Assembly: GCA_949297145.1 (NCBI GenBank)
Contig: CASFQO010000001.1
Span: 1-64,000, forward strand
Source of the DNA: an uncultured Alphaproteobacteria bacterium
GTDB taxonomy: Bacteria > Pseudomonadota > Alphaproteobacteria > RF32 > CAG-239
Reading direction: 5' to 3'
DNA: 64,000 bases
Part shown: in pieces, positions 52,743-60,628 of the stretch
Layout: the number at the start of each line of letters is the position of its first letter
Position numbering within the stretch: the stretch's first letter is position 1
Translations under genes and position numbers: made by a program
Notes under the pieces: generated by a model
What the model was told of the DNA's origin: nothing
The model's database searches: none
Seen by the model: only the letters and a program-made list of their open reading frames with translations

Positions 52743-54209
52743 CTAGCGAGATTGTTGTGTTTTAGCCATTTGAGCAGCCTTTTCCGCCATCTTAACGGCC
52801 TTTCTGTTCTTGATATGCTTTTGTTGTAAGGCTTTTGAAGCTTTATCAAAGGAGCTATATTTACCGGAAGCTTCAATACCTTTTCCGTTTCTACCGGATT
52901 TAACCACCAAAGAGTTGATGTAGTCTTTGTCAACATCATGACCGGAAAGCAAGCTTTTAATAACTTTATTTTCCTTAGAATACGGAGCTAATTGGTCATA
53001 CATCGTGAAAGCGTGTGCATACCACTCGCGTGTTGTGCCGTCTTTATATTGAATTTTTCCGGCTTGAGCCAACTTATCAATTTGTTGGTATAATTTATCG
53101 CGCTTTTGTGCCCCTAAAATAATTTCCAAAGAAGTATCAAAGCGATTTTTATAAGCTTTTTCAAGCGCAGTCATTTCTTTAGAAAAATCTGCTGTTTTGG
53201 TTTTATCAACAGTCTGTTTTTCTTTAGCCGGAGTTTTGACTTGCACTTCTGTTTTGGCTTTATTCTCTTTGTTTGAAGTATCAGCAGAGTTGCCAAATTG
53301 ACTTCTTAACAAATGACCACCAAATAATCCCAATGCCGTTAAACCGGCAACAACAGCAGTTCTTTTTGTCCATTTCCAAACTTTTGCAAAAAGACCGCGT
53401 GATTTCTTTTCTTTTTTCTGTTTAACCTGTTTTTTATTATCAACCGGATTTTTCTTCTCAGGAGCAGAAACTGTAGTTTTAGGTGATTTGGCTGCGGTTT
53501 TAGGTGATTTTGTTTCTGTTTTGCTAGGTTTAAGAGGTTTGGAGTTGTCAAGAGAAACAATGCGAGCTGAAAACGGGGTTTCATCAACAACTTCTTTTTT
53601 TTGTGATGGTTGTGGGTGCAATTTAGCATGAACCGCTTGTTTTTGCTGATAAGTACCAAACCCTTCAGCTAATTTTTCAAAATCGGCATCTTGAGGAATT
53701 TCTCCGGCAAGAGTTTTGCGAATTTTCTCCATGGCAAAACTTCTCAATTTATCCTGCAATTTAACCGTCGAATAACCTAAATCTTCTCTAAGCAAAGAAG
53801 CAATTAACAGCATATCCTTAGAGCTCAAATGAGCAGCTTCTTTTTTATTGTTAAGAATTTTGAAGCGCGTATCTTTAAAAGCCTTTGCTTTTTCATTTTC
53901 TTTAAATTGTTGAATAGCTGTCTGTTTAAATTTATCCTCAGCTTTTTGCACGAGATTGGCAATACGGCGATATTTAGATTTTTTAAGAGAGGCAAAGAAA
54001 CTATGCATCAGCTCTTCAGTTCCCGGTTCCAAGCTAATTTCACCGTTAAGATAATCTTCCAAAAAGGCAGCACTCTGATCCTCAACCACTCTGGCATATC
54101 CACCAAAAACAGTTTTAGGATCATAGTTAACATCTATACCCTGTTGGGAAACAACAATGGTTTTAAGTAAATCTTTGTCATAGTATCTGACATTATCTGA
54201 TTGTGGCAT
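52743..54209 (-). CDS. Large Lys-rich protein with one central membrane segment
   Basis: 488 aa. An N-terminal helical domain (1-200), a Lys/Pro/Thr-rich linker (about 215-275, KSPKTAAKSPKTTVS), one hydrophobic segment (RTAVVAGLTALGLFGGHLL, about 287-305) and a C-terminal helical domain (about 345-488). No N-terminal signal peptide. The topology suggests either a single-pass membrane protein with cytosolic N-terminus or an effector with a membrane-inserting part. No family recognised. The ATG has a weak upstream site. Confidence 0.8.
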   Translation of the reverse strand: MPQSDNVRYYDKDLLKTIVVSQQGIDVNYDPKTVFGGYARVVEDQSAAFLEDYLNGEISLEPGTEELMHSFFASLKKSKYRRIANLVQKAEDKFKQTAIQQFKENEKAKAFKDTRFKILNNKKEAAHLSSKDMLLIASLLREDLGYSTVKLQDKLRSFAMEKIRKTLAGEIPQDADFEKLAEGFGTYQQKQAVHAKLHPQPSQKKEVVDETPFSARIVSLDNSKPLKPSKTETKSPKTAAKSPKTTVSAPEKKNPVDNKKQVKQKKEKKSRGLFAKVWKWTKRTAVVAGLTALGLFGGHLLRSQFGNSADTSNKENKAKTEVQVKTPAKEKQTVDKTKTADFSKEMTALEKAYKNRFDTSLEIILGAQKRDKLYQQIDKLAQAGKIQYKDGTTREWYAHAFTMYDQLAPYSKENKVIKSLLSGHDVDKDYINSLVVKSGRNGKGIEASGKYSSFDKASKALQQKHIKNRKAVKMAEKAAQMAKTQQSR

Positions 54210-54297
54210 TTGCAGTAACCTTTTTTTGTGATAAAAACAAATTTAAACCATATATACCATCTATATAACATTTTGTCAAGATTTTGTTTATGAAAAA

Positions 54298-54326
54298 AAG
54301 AGCCGAAAGAAAAACTTTCAGCTCTT
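54298..54326 (-). terminator. Terminator of the paired small membrane proteins
   Basis: AAGAGC with GCTCTT and GAAAG with CTTTC form an 11-bp stem with one mismatch, reading into a T tract on the minus strand. Confidence 0.85.
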
Positions 54327-54341
54327 AAAAAAGAAATAGAT

Positions 54342-54614
54342 TTAATACACCCAGCTCATGACACAAAGATGAGCCACTAAAAAAGCCATTCCGGCTAAAA
54401 TTACCCCCCAAACTAACATACAAGGAAGAAGCCCTTTCAGTGTAAAAGTTTGTTCCATGTAATCAAAATTAGGCATTTTAGCAAAAAAGTAGCCCAAGCC
54501 AGCGCCAACAATAAAGCCCATGAGTGTAAAAAGGATATAAGTCCCCAAATACTCAGAATAGAACCAATTAGTTCCTCCGGTCAACAAAGATGCAGACAAA
54601 ACCAGTGTTTTCAT
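54342..54614 (-). CDS. Small membrane protein, partner of the lipoprotein at 54627
   Basis: 90 aa with a hydrophobic leader and two further membrane segments (LFTLMGFIVGAGLGYFFAKM and LPCMLVWGVILAGMAFLVAH). It is the same length as the upstream protein and shares its layout of an I/V-G-A-x-L-G-Y segment, so the two are probably paralogues. It starts 12 nt after that gene ends, without a Shine-Dalgarno sequence. Function unknown. Confidence 0.75.
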   Translation of the reverse strand: MKTLVLSASLLTGGTNWFYSEYLGTYILFTLMGFIVGAGLGYFFAKMPNFDYMEQTFTLKGLLPCMLVWGVILAGMAFLVAHLCVMSWVY

Positions 54615-54626
54615 ATTATTGCAGTA

Positions 54627-54899
54627 TTAAAAAAACATCAATCCAAGAATATAGGAAAAAAGTCCTCCGATAAACATGCCGAGAAATAAACAAGGAATAA
54701 TCCTTTTTTTGATGACATATTTACCTCTTGTCGGTATTGCCGTAATAGGACGAGTTCCAATCACGTATCCTAAAAAGGCACCGATAGTAATACATACAAT
54801 AAAAAGAAATGCGAACTTTGGCGTATCAGACACCCTTAATAAATCACCGCTGCACGATGTTAATAACACCGAAAACAGCAAACATAATAAAACTTTCAT
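54627..54899 (-). CDS. Small membrane lipoprotein
   Basis: 90 aa. LLTSCSGDLL is a lipobox with the lipidated Cys at 16. Two membrane segments follow (FLFIVCITIGAFLGYVIG and IIPCLFLGMFIGGLFSYIL), each matched in the downstream protein. No Shine-Dalgarno sequence precedes the ATG. First gene of a two-gene unit behind a clear promoter. Function unknown. Confidence 0.75.
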   Translation of the reverse strand: MKVLLCLLFSVLLTSCSGDLLRVSDTPKFAFLFIVCITIGAFLGYVIGTRPITAIPTRGKYVIKKRIIPCLFLGMFIGGLFSYILGLMFF

Positions 54900-54929
54900 A
54901 CAATAATTAGAATAAACTTAAATTAAACA

Positions 54930-54963
54930 CCGACAACTATAGTCGGAAATATTTTTTTGTCAA
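54930..54963 (-). promoter_or_regulatory. Promoter with an inverted repeat over the -10 box
   Basis: On the minus strand: TTGACA (54958-54963), 16-bp spacer, TATAGT (54936-54941). CCGAC (54930-54934) and GTCGG (54942-54946) flank the -10 box and could be an operator or a hairpin at the transcript start. Confidence 0.65.
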
Positions 54964-55145
54964 TAAAAAACAAAATGAGTAGAAGTGTAATAGTCGTATC
55001 AGCAAGATGATAAGGAAGAGGATAAATTTTTTATTGCCAAAAAATAAAAGCTAATTTATATTGCCAACGTCAAAGAAAGTAAAAACTTTGAATTTTTATA
55101 TTTCTTTGGTGAACCAAAATTAACCGTTTCACTATGAGGAAATAA

Positions 55146-56237
55146 ATGAAAATATTAGTTGGAATGAGCGGAGGTGTCGATTCCTCCACCGTTGCGTGCA
55201 TACTAAAAGATAAAGGTTATGACGTCATCGGCGCAACAATGTCCATATGGGATAAAAAACTGAATTATAAAATAAATACCCAAAAAGAAGGATGTTTTTC
55301 CCCACACGAAGAGGAAGATATTAAAGCAGCCCAAGAGGTCTGTCAAAAGCTGGATATTCCGTATCATGTGATAGATTGCAGCAAACAGTATCAAAAGCTG
55401 GTACTTGAAAACTTTAAGCAAGAATATATGTCTGGCAGAACACCCAATCCATGCGTCATCTGCAATGCAACAATAAAGTTTGAAGCACTTCCCCGCAGTG
55501 CAAAAGAGCAGGGGATAGAATTTGACAAGTTTGCCACCGGACACTATGCCAGATTGTCCTATAACGAAGATCTAGAAAGGTATCAGCTACGCCAAGCCGT
55601 AGACCTCAAAAAAGATCAAAGTTATTTTTTATATCGCCTTAAACAAGAGCAACTGGCAAAGATAATGATGCCGCTTGGGGAATATACAAAGACAGAAGTC
55701 CGAGAAATTGCTCGTAAATATGGCATAAATGTTAGTGATAAACCGGATAGCCAAGATTTTTATACCGGAGATATCAATGATATTCTGCAAACAGCACCCA
55801 AAGAAGGAAACTTTGTAAATTCTAAAGGAAAAGTTTTAGGCAGACATAAAGGTATATGGAATTATACAATAGGCCAGCGCCGTGGTTTAGGCATTAGTGC
55901 CGACCGCCCGCTTTATGTCATAAAATTAGATAAAGATAAAAATGAAGTTGTTTTAGGCTATGAAGAAGAATGCTACAAAGAGGCATTATTGGCCAAAGAA
56001 CTGACATGGTTATCGTGCCCGCCGTTGAAAGAAAAAGCAGAGATAAAGGTGCGTTTGCGCTCATCTCAAGCTCAAGTCGCGGCAGAATTTATTCCCAATA
56101 CGGAAGATAGCGCCTATATACGCTTTTTTGAAAAGCAAAAAGCTGTTGCCGCCGGACAATCTGCCGTTTTCTATGATGACGAAGGTTATGTCTTGGGAGG
56201 CGGGTTTATAGATGGTGCAACAGATGTTGCTGAATAA
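55146..56237 (+). CDS. mnmA: tRNA-uridine 2-sulfurtransferase MnmA, variant cysteine pattern
   Basis: 363 aa. P-loop GMSGGVDSS, GRTPNPCVICNATIKF with Cys103 and Cys106 (CxxC), FATGHYARLSYN, and RRGLGISADRPLYV near the end. It thiolates U34 of tRNA. In the classical enzyme a second catalytic Cys occurs in S-x-D-I-C-F; here the matching segment is SQDFYTGDI with no Cys. The CxxC may carry the chemistry instead, as in some anaerobic MnmA proteins. AGGA precedes the ATG. It overlaps hydE by 26 bp. Confidence 0.95.
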   Translation: MKILVGMSGGVDSSTVACILKDKGYDVIGATMSIWDKKLNYKINTQKEGCFSPHEEEDIKAAQEVCQKLDIPYHVIDCSKQYQKLVLENFKQEYMSGRTPNPCVICNATIKFEALPRSAKEQGIEFDKFATGHYARLSYNEDLERYQLRQAVDLKKDQSYFLYRLKQEQLAKIMMPLGEYTKTEVREIARKYGINVSDKPDSQDFYTGDINDILQTAPKEGNFVNSKGKVLGRHKGIWNYTIGQRRGLGISADRPLYVIKLDKDKNEVVLGYEEECYKEALLAKELTWLSCPPLKEKAEIKVRLRSSQAQVAAEFIPNTEDSAYIRFFEKQKAVAAGQSAVFYDDEGYVLGGGFIDGATDVAE

Positions 56238-57213
56238 GCAAGAAATAATTCGCTTGCTGTCAGATGAACAACATGAGCAACAACTCTGGGAGCAAGCGGA
56301 TAGGGTGCGTAAAGAAGCCGTCGGGGACGAGGTGCACCTGCGCGGATTGATAGAATTTTCGAATATTTGCCGCAATAATTGCTTATATTGCGGTATTAGG
56401 AAAGATAATAAATCAGTTTGCCGCTATCATATGAGCGAAGAAGAAATCGTATCAACCGCACAAAAAGCGGCACAAATGGGGTTTAAGACCATAGTGATGC
56501 AATCGGGCGAAGATATGTATTATAATAAAGAGCGTATGAGCCGCATCATTGAACAGATAAAAAAATTTGATGTCGCGATAACCTTAAGCATCGGTGAACG
56601 TACGTACGAGGAATACAAGGCTTTTCGCGAGGCCGGTGCGGATCGTTATTTGATGCGTATAGAAACGACCGATAAGGAGTTGTACCATAAGTTAGATCCG
56701 AATATGAGCTGGCAACACCGTTATGAGTGCTTAATGATGATAAAAGAGTTAGGATATGAATTAGGCTCAGGAATAATGGTCGGGTTACCAAAGCAAAGCA
56801 TTGAAAGTATCGCTGACGATTTATTATTTTTAAAAGCAATTGGCGTAGATATGGCAGGGATTGGCCCCTTTATCCCACATCCACAAACACCTTTAGCCAA
56901 GGAACAAGGCGGAACGCTGGAATTATCTCTGCGCACCATGGCCGTAATGCGCTTACTGATGCCTGATATCAATATTCCGGCCACAACCGCCATGGAAAGT
57001 TTACATCCCCAAGGACGTATAAAAGCGTTGCAAGCCGGAGCCAATGTGGTTATGCCCAATGTGAACAGTGGTGAATATATGAAATTATATGAGTTGTACC
57101 CGCATAAACCGATAGATGGTTTCACGCAAAGCGATATTGTGAAAAAAATAGAGAGTATCGGCCGCTGTATTGGTCAAGGATACGGATCGCACCAACGCAA
57201 AAATAAAATTTAA
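56212..57213 (+). CDS. hydE: HydE-type radical SAM protein ([FeFe]-hydrogenase maturation)
   Basis: 333 aa. Radical SAM cluster CRNNCLYC in LRGLIEFSNICRNNCLYCGIR, followed by YHMSEEEI, IVMQSGED and GIGPFIPHPQTPL, all typical of HydE and not of BioB or PylB. HydE helps build the H-cluster of [FeFe]-hydrogenase. HydF, HydG and the hydrogenase itself are not in the window. Translation overlaps mnmA; GGAGG lies 11 nt before the ATG. Confidence 0.9.
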   Translation: MVQQMLLNKQEIIRLLSDEQHEQQLWEQADRVRKEAVGDEVHLRGLIEFSNICRNNCLYCGIRKDNKSVCRYHMSEEEIVSTAQKAAQMGFKTIVMQSGEDMYYNKERMSRIIEQIKKFDVAITLSIGERTYEEYKAFREAGADRYLMRIETTDKELYHKLDPNMSWQHRYECLMMIKELGYELGSGIMVGLPKQSIESIADDLLFLKAIGVDMAGIGPFIPHPQTPLAKEQGGTLELSLRTMAVMRLLMPDINIPATTAMESLHPQGRIKALQAGANVVMPNVNSGEYMKLYELYPHKPIDGFTQSDIVKKIESIGRCIGQGYGSHQRKNKI

Positions 57214-57261
57214 GGTGATATTAAGAAAAATACGATACTCTAGATAAATAAGGAGAAGAAA

Positions 57262-57975
57262 ATGAAAAAGTTTTTGAGATGTTTTATTTTGGTATGGGTA
57301 TTATTTTTCCAAATCAGCACGGTTTTCGCCTCAGAAACATTGTCGTACGTACCGGAAAATCCAGAAAAGGCTTTAATCATCATTCACGGTTATGGACAGA
57401 GCGGAGCCAAAATGCAGTGGATGACAGGTAGACTAAAGGATACGCTCAAAAATACGGCATTTTACTATCCGACCGCACCAGACAGCGCACCGCATCATGG
57501 TTATCAATGGTTTGTTATCCCAATATTTGGTGCGGAAATGGCCAATATGAAGATGTATGAACGGATGCTAAATGATGCGGTGGATAATGTTGTGGTGTTG
57601 CATGATTTAGTGGATGAAATTCATAATGATTTGCAAATTCCATATGAAAATATAGATGTTGCCGGTTTTTCACAAGGAGGTCTGATGGCTTTGCTAACCG
57701 GTTTAACCAATCCAAACCCTCTGGGACGCGTTGTATCATTATCGGGAGTTCCATTGCTGCTGACGGAAGATTTTGGGGAAGATATGATTATATCCAAACC
57801 AGAGATTTTACTTGTTCAAGGGGATAATGACCAAGTTATACCGATAAATAGTATTTTTATGACACAACAAACATTAGAATCTTTGGGGTTTCAGCCGCAA
57901 GCAGAAACGATTCGCGGTATGGCCCATGAAATAAATCCTCGCGCATTACAAAAGATGATAGACTTTTTGCAATAA
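57262..57975 (+). CDS. Exported carboxylesterase/phospholipase of the alpha/beta-hydrolase fold
   Basis: 237 aa. Signal peptide 1-23 ending VFAS. The fold is abhydrolase_2: IHGYGQSGAKMQWM, nucleophile Ser in GFSQGGLMAL, Asp in VQGDNDQVIP and His in GMAHEINP. Relatives cleave short-chain esters or lysophospholipids, here in the periplasm. GGAG precedes the ATG. Last plus-strand gene of the mnmA-hydE run, 48 nt after hydE. Confidence 0.9.
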   Translation: MKKFLRCFILVWVLFFQISTVFASETLSYVPENPEKALIIIHGYGQSGAKMQWMTGRLKDTLKNTAFYYPTAPDSAPHHGYQWFVIPIFGAEMANMKMYERMLNDAVDNVVVLHDLVDEIHNDLQIPYENIDVAGFSQGGLMALLTGLTNPNPLGRVVSLSGVPLLLTEDFGEDMIISKPEILLVQGDNDQVIPINSIFMTQQTLESLGFQPQAETIRGMAHEINPRALQKMIDFLQ

Positions 57976-58014
57976 AGAATTAATAGAATGATATCATAAG
58001 AGGGAAGAGACAAC

Positions 58015-58551
58015 TTATTTTGCCAAAGAAATGTACCGAGAAATATGTGTTCCGAACAAACTGTGGTAAAGGTTAAAATAATCTTGAAAACTTAATTCGC
58101 AATCATGAGCCAAAATCTCCATTTCAACGCCACAGAGATTAACCATAAAAGGCGCGTTTTTCATCCCATGCTTCAAATAAAATGCTTTTCTTTTTTGGCG
58201 TATAAGTTGATTATCAGCCGGAACATCCGTATGCTCAATCTCAAGAAAGAAGCGTTTATCAGCATAACGTTGTTTCAAGAGCTGAAAAACTTTAGAACCG
58301 ATACCGCTACCTCTTTGAGTTGAAGCAATAGCAAAATAATCCAACAACACCATATCCAAGTATTGAGCCGTAATAGCTAAACCTAAGAAGTCGTTATTAT
58401 CATTTTCGACCGATAAAATTTCCGCCTGACCACTATCTCTCGTTTTAAGCAACAAGGAAAAAGATTTTCTTTCAGCTAGAGGAAAAGCCTCGTTGTACAA
58501 ATCTTGAATTTTATCTAAGCGATTGGCATCATTGGCTTCAATAAGTTTCAT
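58015..58551 (-). CDS. GNAT-family N-acetyltransferase
   Basis: 178 aa from the ATG at 58551, with GGAG upstream and a promoter just beyond. The frame stays open to 58821, but that extension reads through the promoter and a GC-rich island, so it is not coding. GNAT motif A: DYFAIASTQRGSGIGSKVFQLL. It should acetylate an amine; substrate unknown. Confidence 0.88.
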   Translation of the reverse strand: MKLIEANDANRLDKIQDLYNEAFPLAERKSFSLLLKTRDSGQAEILSVENDNNDFLGLAITAQYLDMVLLDYFAIASTQRGSGIGSKVFQLLKQRYADKRFFLEIEHTDVPADNQLIRQKRKAFYLKHGMKNAPFMVNLCGVEMEILAHDCELSFQDYFNLYHSLFGTHISRYISLAK

Positions 58552-58581
58552 AACAACTCCATCAAATAAATTACATACATC

Positions 58582-58609
58582 AGTATAAACCAAATAAAAT
58601 TGAGAGCAA
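58582..58609 (-). promoter_or_regulatory. Promoter of the GNAT gene
   Basis: On the minus strand: TTGCTC (58604-58609), 16-bp spacer, TATACT (58582-58587), about 31 nt before the ATG. Confidence 0.6.
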
Positions 58610-58639
58610 GAGATATAATAGATTAGTAAAGTGGAAATA

Positions 58640-58850
58640 AAAAAGTTAAGCTCAAAAGTAAAAGGCTTTAAGATTTCTCTCAAAGCCTTTGTTTTACTGG
58701 TGATGCGGCTTCCAGTCATCGCGAACTGGTCTAACCCGCCGCAAACTTTTGCGTATAAACGCTTTGAGGAAGGAACGGACTTCTGCGAATCAACCGATTT
58801 TTTATCAGAAGCACTTTCCACCCTTCTCGAACTTGTCTAAATTTTAATAC
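58640..58850. repeat. Higher-GC island, possible palindromic or mobile element
   Basis: A stretch of about 200 bp in the gene-free interval 58552-58898 has visibly higher GC than its surroundings and is open in several frames on both strands without a ribosome site. Inverted repeats: AAAGGCTTT/AAAGCCTTT (near 58659-58688) and CCAGT/ACTGG (near 58711-58728). It may be a short interspersed repeat that inserts between genes, or a structured RNA. Only one copy is in the window. Confidence 0.4.
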
Positions 58851-58898
58851 ATGTTTTTTCTTTGTCAATAGCAGAATATCTGGCCATCATTTTCATAC

Positions 58899-59483
58899 TT
58901 ACCAAAAAGATATAATAATGGAAATAATTATTCCAGCTATTACTAAGGTGTTAGTGATATTGAAATGCTTCAGATCTAATAGAGCTTCTCGTTCCTTTTC
59001 ACAGCCCTTAAAGCTTTTATTTCCTTTTCTAGTATAAGGATAGAAAAACAAACACTTAGATTTCTTTTTTAATGAGCAAAGTTCTATTTCTTTATTTTGA
59101 GAGTTCCATAGATCATGCCAGCATGCTAAATAATCAACATCAGGCGCACTCGGACGTGGAGACATTCCAAATTCAGAAGTTAAAGGAAAATGCCCTCTAT
59201 AATGTTCTTCTTTCTCTAATAGATCTAAAACTGTCGGTCCCCCTATAATATGATTGTAAACACCTTTTTTCAAATTATCTAATTTCTGATAATATTCATT
59301 TTCCCATAATTTCTGACTTTTTATTTCTCTGCCGATAAATTCAAAATTATCAGTAAAGGCTAGAATTCGTTCCTCAGAAGACAGTATGGTAGCCGTATCT
59401 TGATTATATAATTGTAATCCATTTTGTATTGTTTTTTTCTTATAGTGGACACAAAAGGCACAATTTAAACAACATTTTTTCAT
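58899..59483 (-). CDS. Cys-rich N-terminus, C-terminal membrane anchor, function unknown
   Basis: 194 aa. It begins MKKCCLNCAFCVHYKK, a CCxxCxxC cluster suggesting metal binding. The middle (NHIIGGPTVLDLLEKEEHYR) and LACWHDLWNSQNKEIELCSL with two Cys form the body, and a hydrophobic tail (NTLVIAGIIISIIISFW) anchors it. GAAAGGAC precedes the ATG. It follows 59498-60268 by 14 nt, so it belongs to that unit. No family recognised. Confidence 0.78.
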   Translation of the reverse strand: MKKCCLNCAFCVHYKKKTIQNGLQLYNQDTATILSSEERILAFTDNFEFIGREIKSQKLWENEYYQKLDNLKKGVYNHIIGGPTVLDLLEKEEHYRGHFPLTSEFGMSPRPSAPDVDYLACWHDLWNSQNKEIELCSLKKKSKCLFFYPYTRKGNKSFKGCEKEREALLDLKHFNITNTLVIAGIIISIIISFW

Positions 59484-59497
59484 CTAATTGTCCTTTC

Positions 59498-60268
59498 TTA
59501 CATGTTTTCGTATCCGGCAGGCATTAAATCCATATCATGTCCATCGCATTCTGGGAAATTTTTACAGACAGTAAATTCATCTCCGAATTCATCCACTATA
59601 ATTTTAGTCTCCCGATAAGGATATTCTGCACCACAATGCAGGCAACATACTTTTTCATTAAGAGCATCCTCTATTTCCTCAGGTGAAATATCTTGACGTT
59701 CTTCTAGTTCGTGGGGAATTAACAGTTCTCTGTAGCAGTCTACAATTTCTTTGTAACCACGGGGTGTTTTTATCTTTCTTGTAACTTTATGCAATTTTTG
59801 CGGATAAGGAAAGAATATATAAAAATTCCCCTTAAATGAAATAAGCATAACAGATAAATAAGACCAAAAATGTCCGATAAGATTGGTAGTTTCTCCAATT
59901 GAATCAATATTCTTAAAATCACAAAACTGAACATCTGTTAATGTTGTAAATCTGAACAAACGAAGTTTTTTGAAATCCAATAAATCATCCGGAGTTTTAT
60001 TAAGAAAGTTCAAAACGTCTTCAAGATCTTTTCCGGAGAGTTCTTCAAAAGGTGCAGTTTGTAAATCTGAATAAGGAGAGAATTCGGGATCTACGCCGAA
60101 AAAACATCCCTCTAAAATCCATTTGGGTGTATTCATTAAATCATGCCAACCGATAAATCCAGCCTGTTGAGCTACTTTATCCAAGGCTTCGCTGTGCTTA
60201 ATTTGTTCTTGTTTACGGAGTTTAGTTGCTGCTTTTTTTAGTTTGGAAATATAAATAGACTCAGTCAT
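59498..60268 (-). CDS. Protein with a GFIGWHDL-type N-terminus and a zinc-ribbon-like end
   Basis: 256 aa from the ATG at 60268, with AAAGG upstream; the in-frame extension to 60292 lacks one. Residues 1-45 (SIYISKLKKAATKLRKQEQI, then KHSEALDKVAQQAGFIGWHDLM) match a short helical pattern I recall from plasmid- and accessory-gene proteins. The C-terminus carries CCLHCGAEYPYRETK with a second Cys group (VCKNFPECDGHD), a zinc-ribbon-like arrangement. Function unknown. A structured leader of about 150 nt precedes it. Confidence 0.78.
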   Translation of the reverse strand: MTESIYISKLKKAATKLRKQEQIKHSEALDKVAQQAGFIGWHDLMNTPKWILEGCFFGVDPEFSPYSDLQTAPFEELSGKDLEDVLNFLNKTPDDLLDFKKLRLFRFTTLTDVQFCDFKNIDSIGETTNLIGHFWSYLSVMLISFKGNFYIFFPYPQKLHKVTRKIKTPRGYKEIVDCYRELLIPHELEERQDISPEEIEDALNEKVCCLHCGAEYPYRETKIIVDEFGDEFTVCKNFPECDGHDMDLMPAGYENM

Positions 60269-60305
60269 TTTAATACCTTTCAAAATGCTCAAGGCTTAAT
60301 TCCAA

Positions 60306-60418
60306 TACCTGCACGTCAGAAAAACCTTGAAAAAAGGTTTAAAATGATTCAATAAGAAAAAACGGTTGCCTCAAGCAGAGGTTTGCAAAATTGCAGGTAG
60401 AAGGCTCCAACCCAGCCT
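60306..60418 (-). promoter_or_regulatory. Structured 5' leader RNA of the two-gene unit
   Basis: Read on the minus strand, between promoter and ATG. TACCTGCA pairs with TGCAGGTA (60392-60399 with 60306-60313) and encloses two hairpins: CCTC/GAGG (60369-60381) and AAACCTT/AAGGTTT (60322-60340). A further hairpin AGGCT/AGCCT lies outside (60402-60418). The layout is riboswitch-like, but I recognise no known class. Confidence 0.5.
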
Positions 60419-60426
60419 ATATCAGT

Positions 60427-60456
60427 ATTTTACTGAGACTTGTAAATAAATGTCAA
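60427..60456 (-). promoter_or_regulatory. Promoter of the two-gene unit at 58899-60268
   Basis: On the minus strand: TTGACA (60451-60456), 18-bp spacer, TAAAAT (60427-60432). The transcript would begin about 150 nt before the ATG. Confidence 0.65.
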
Positions 60457-60557
60457 TAAAATTTTTCAAATGGATTTCACTTTCTTAATCCATGTTTTCA
60501 GCCTGTTTACCGTAATCTATTTTTATTGATATTAAAGTCATGATAAGCAAAAGTCTC

Positions 60558-60613
60558 TTGATTTTTATAATAAAGTGTCGTATATTTGCATTATAAATTG
60601 TCGTACTTTTGCA
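60558..60613 (+). promoter_or_regulatory. Bacteroidetes-type promoter and direct repeats of the AbiE operon
   Basis: TTGA (60558-60561), 19 nt, TATATTTG (60581-60588), the Bacteroidetes -33/-7 layout. A 15-nt element TGTCGTA-NN-TTTGCA occurs at 60576-60590 and again at 60599-60613, so either two -7 boxes or an antitoxin operator. Confidence 0.55.
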
Positions 60614-60628
60614 AATAAGGTGTTTATA

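Noticed and set aside
58552-58821. In-frame 5' extension of the GNAT gene
   Set aside because: It would read through the promoter and the GC-rich island; the ATG at 58551 has a proper ribosome site and begins the fold.
58631-58840. 69-codon plus-strand open frame in the island
   Set aside because: No ribosome site; the opposite strand is equally open, so it reflects base composition.
60575-60628. Longer start for the AbiEi antitoxin
   Set aside because: It would start inside the promoter repeats; the ATG at 60629 has a ribosome site.
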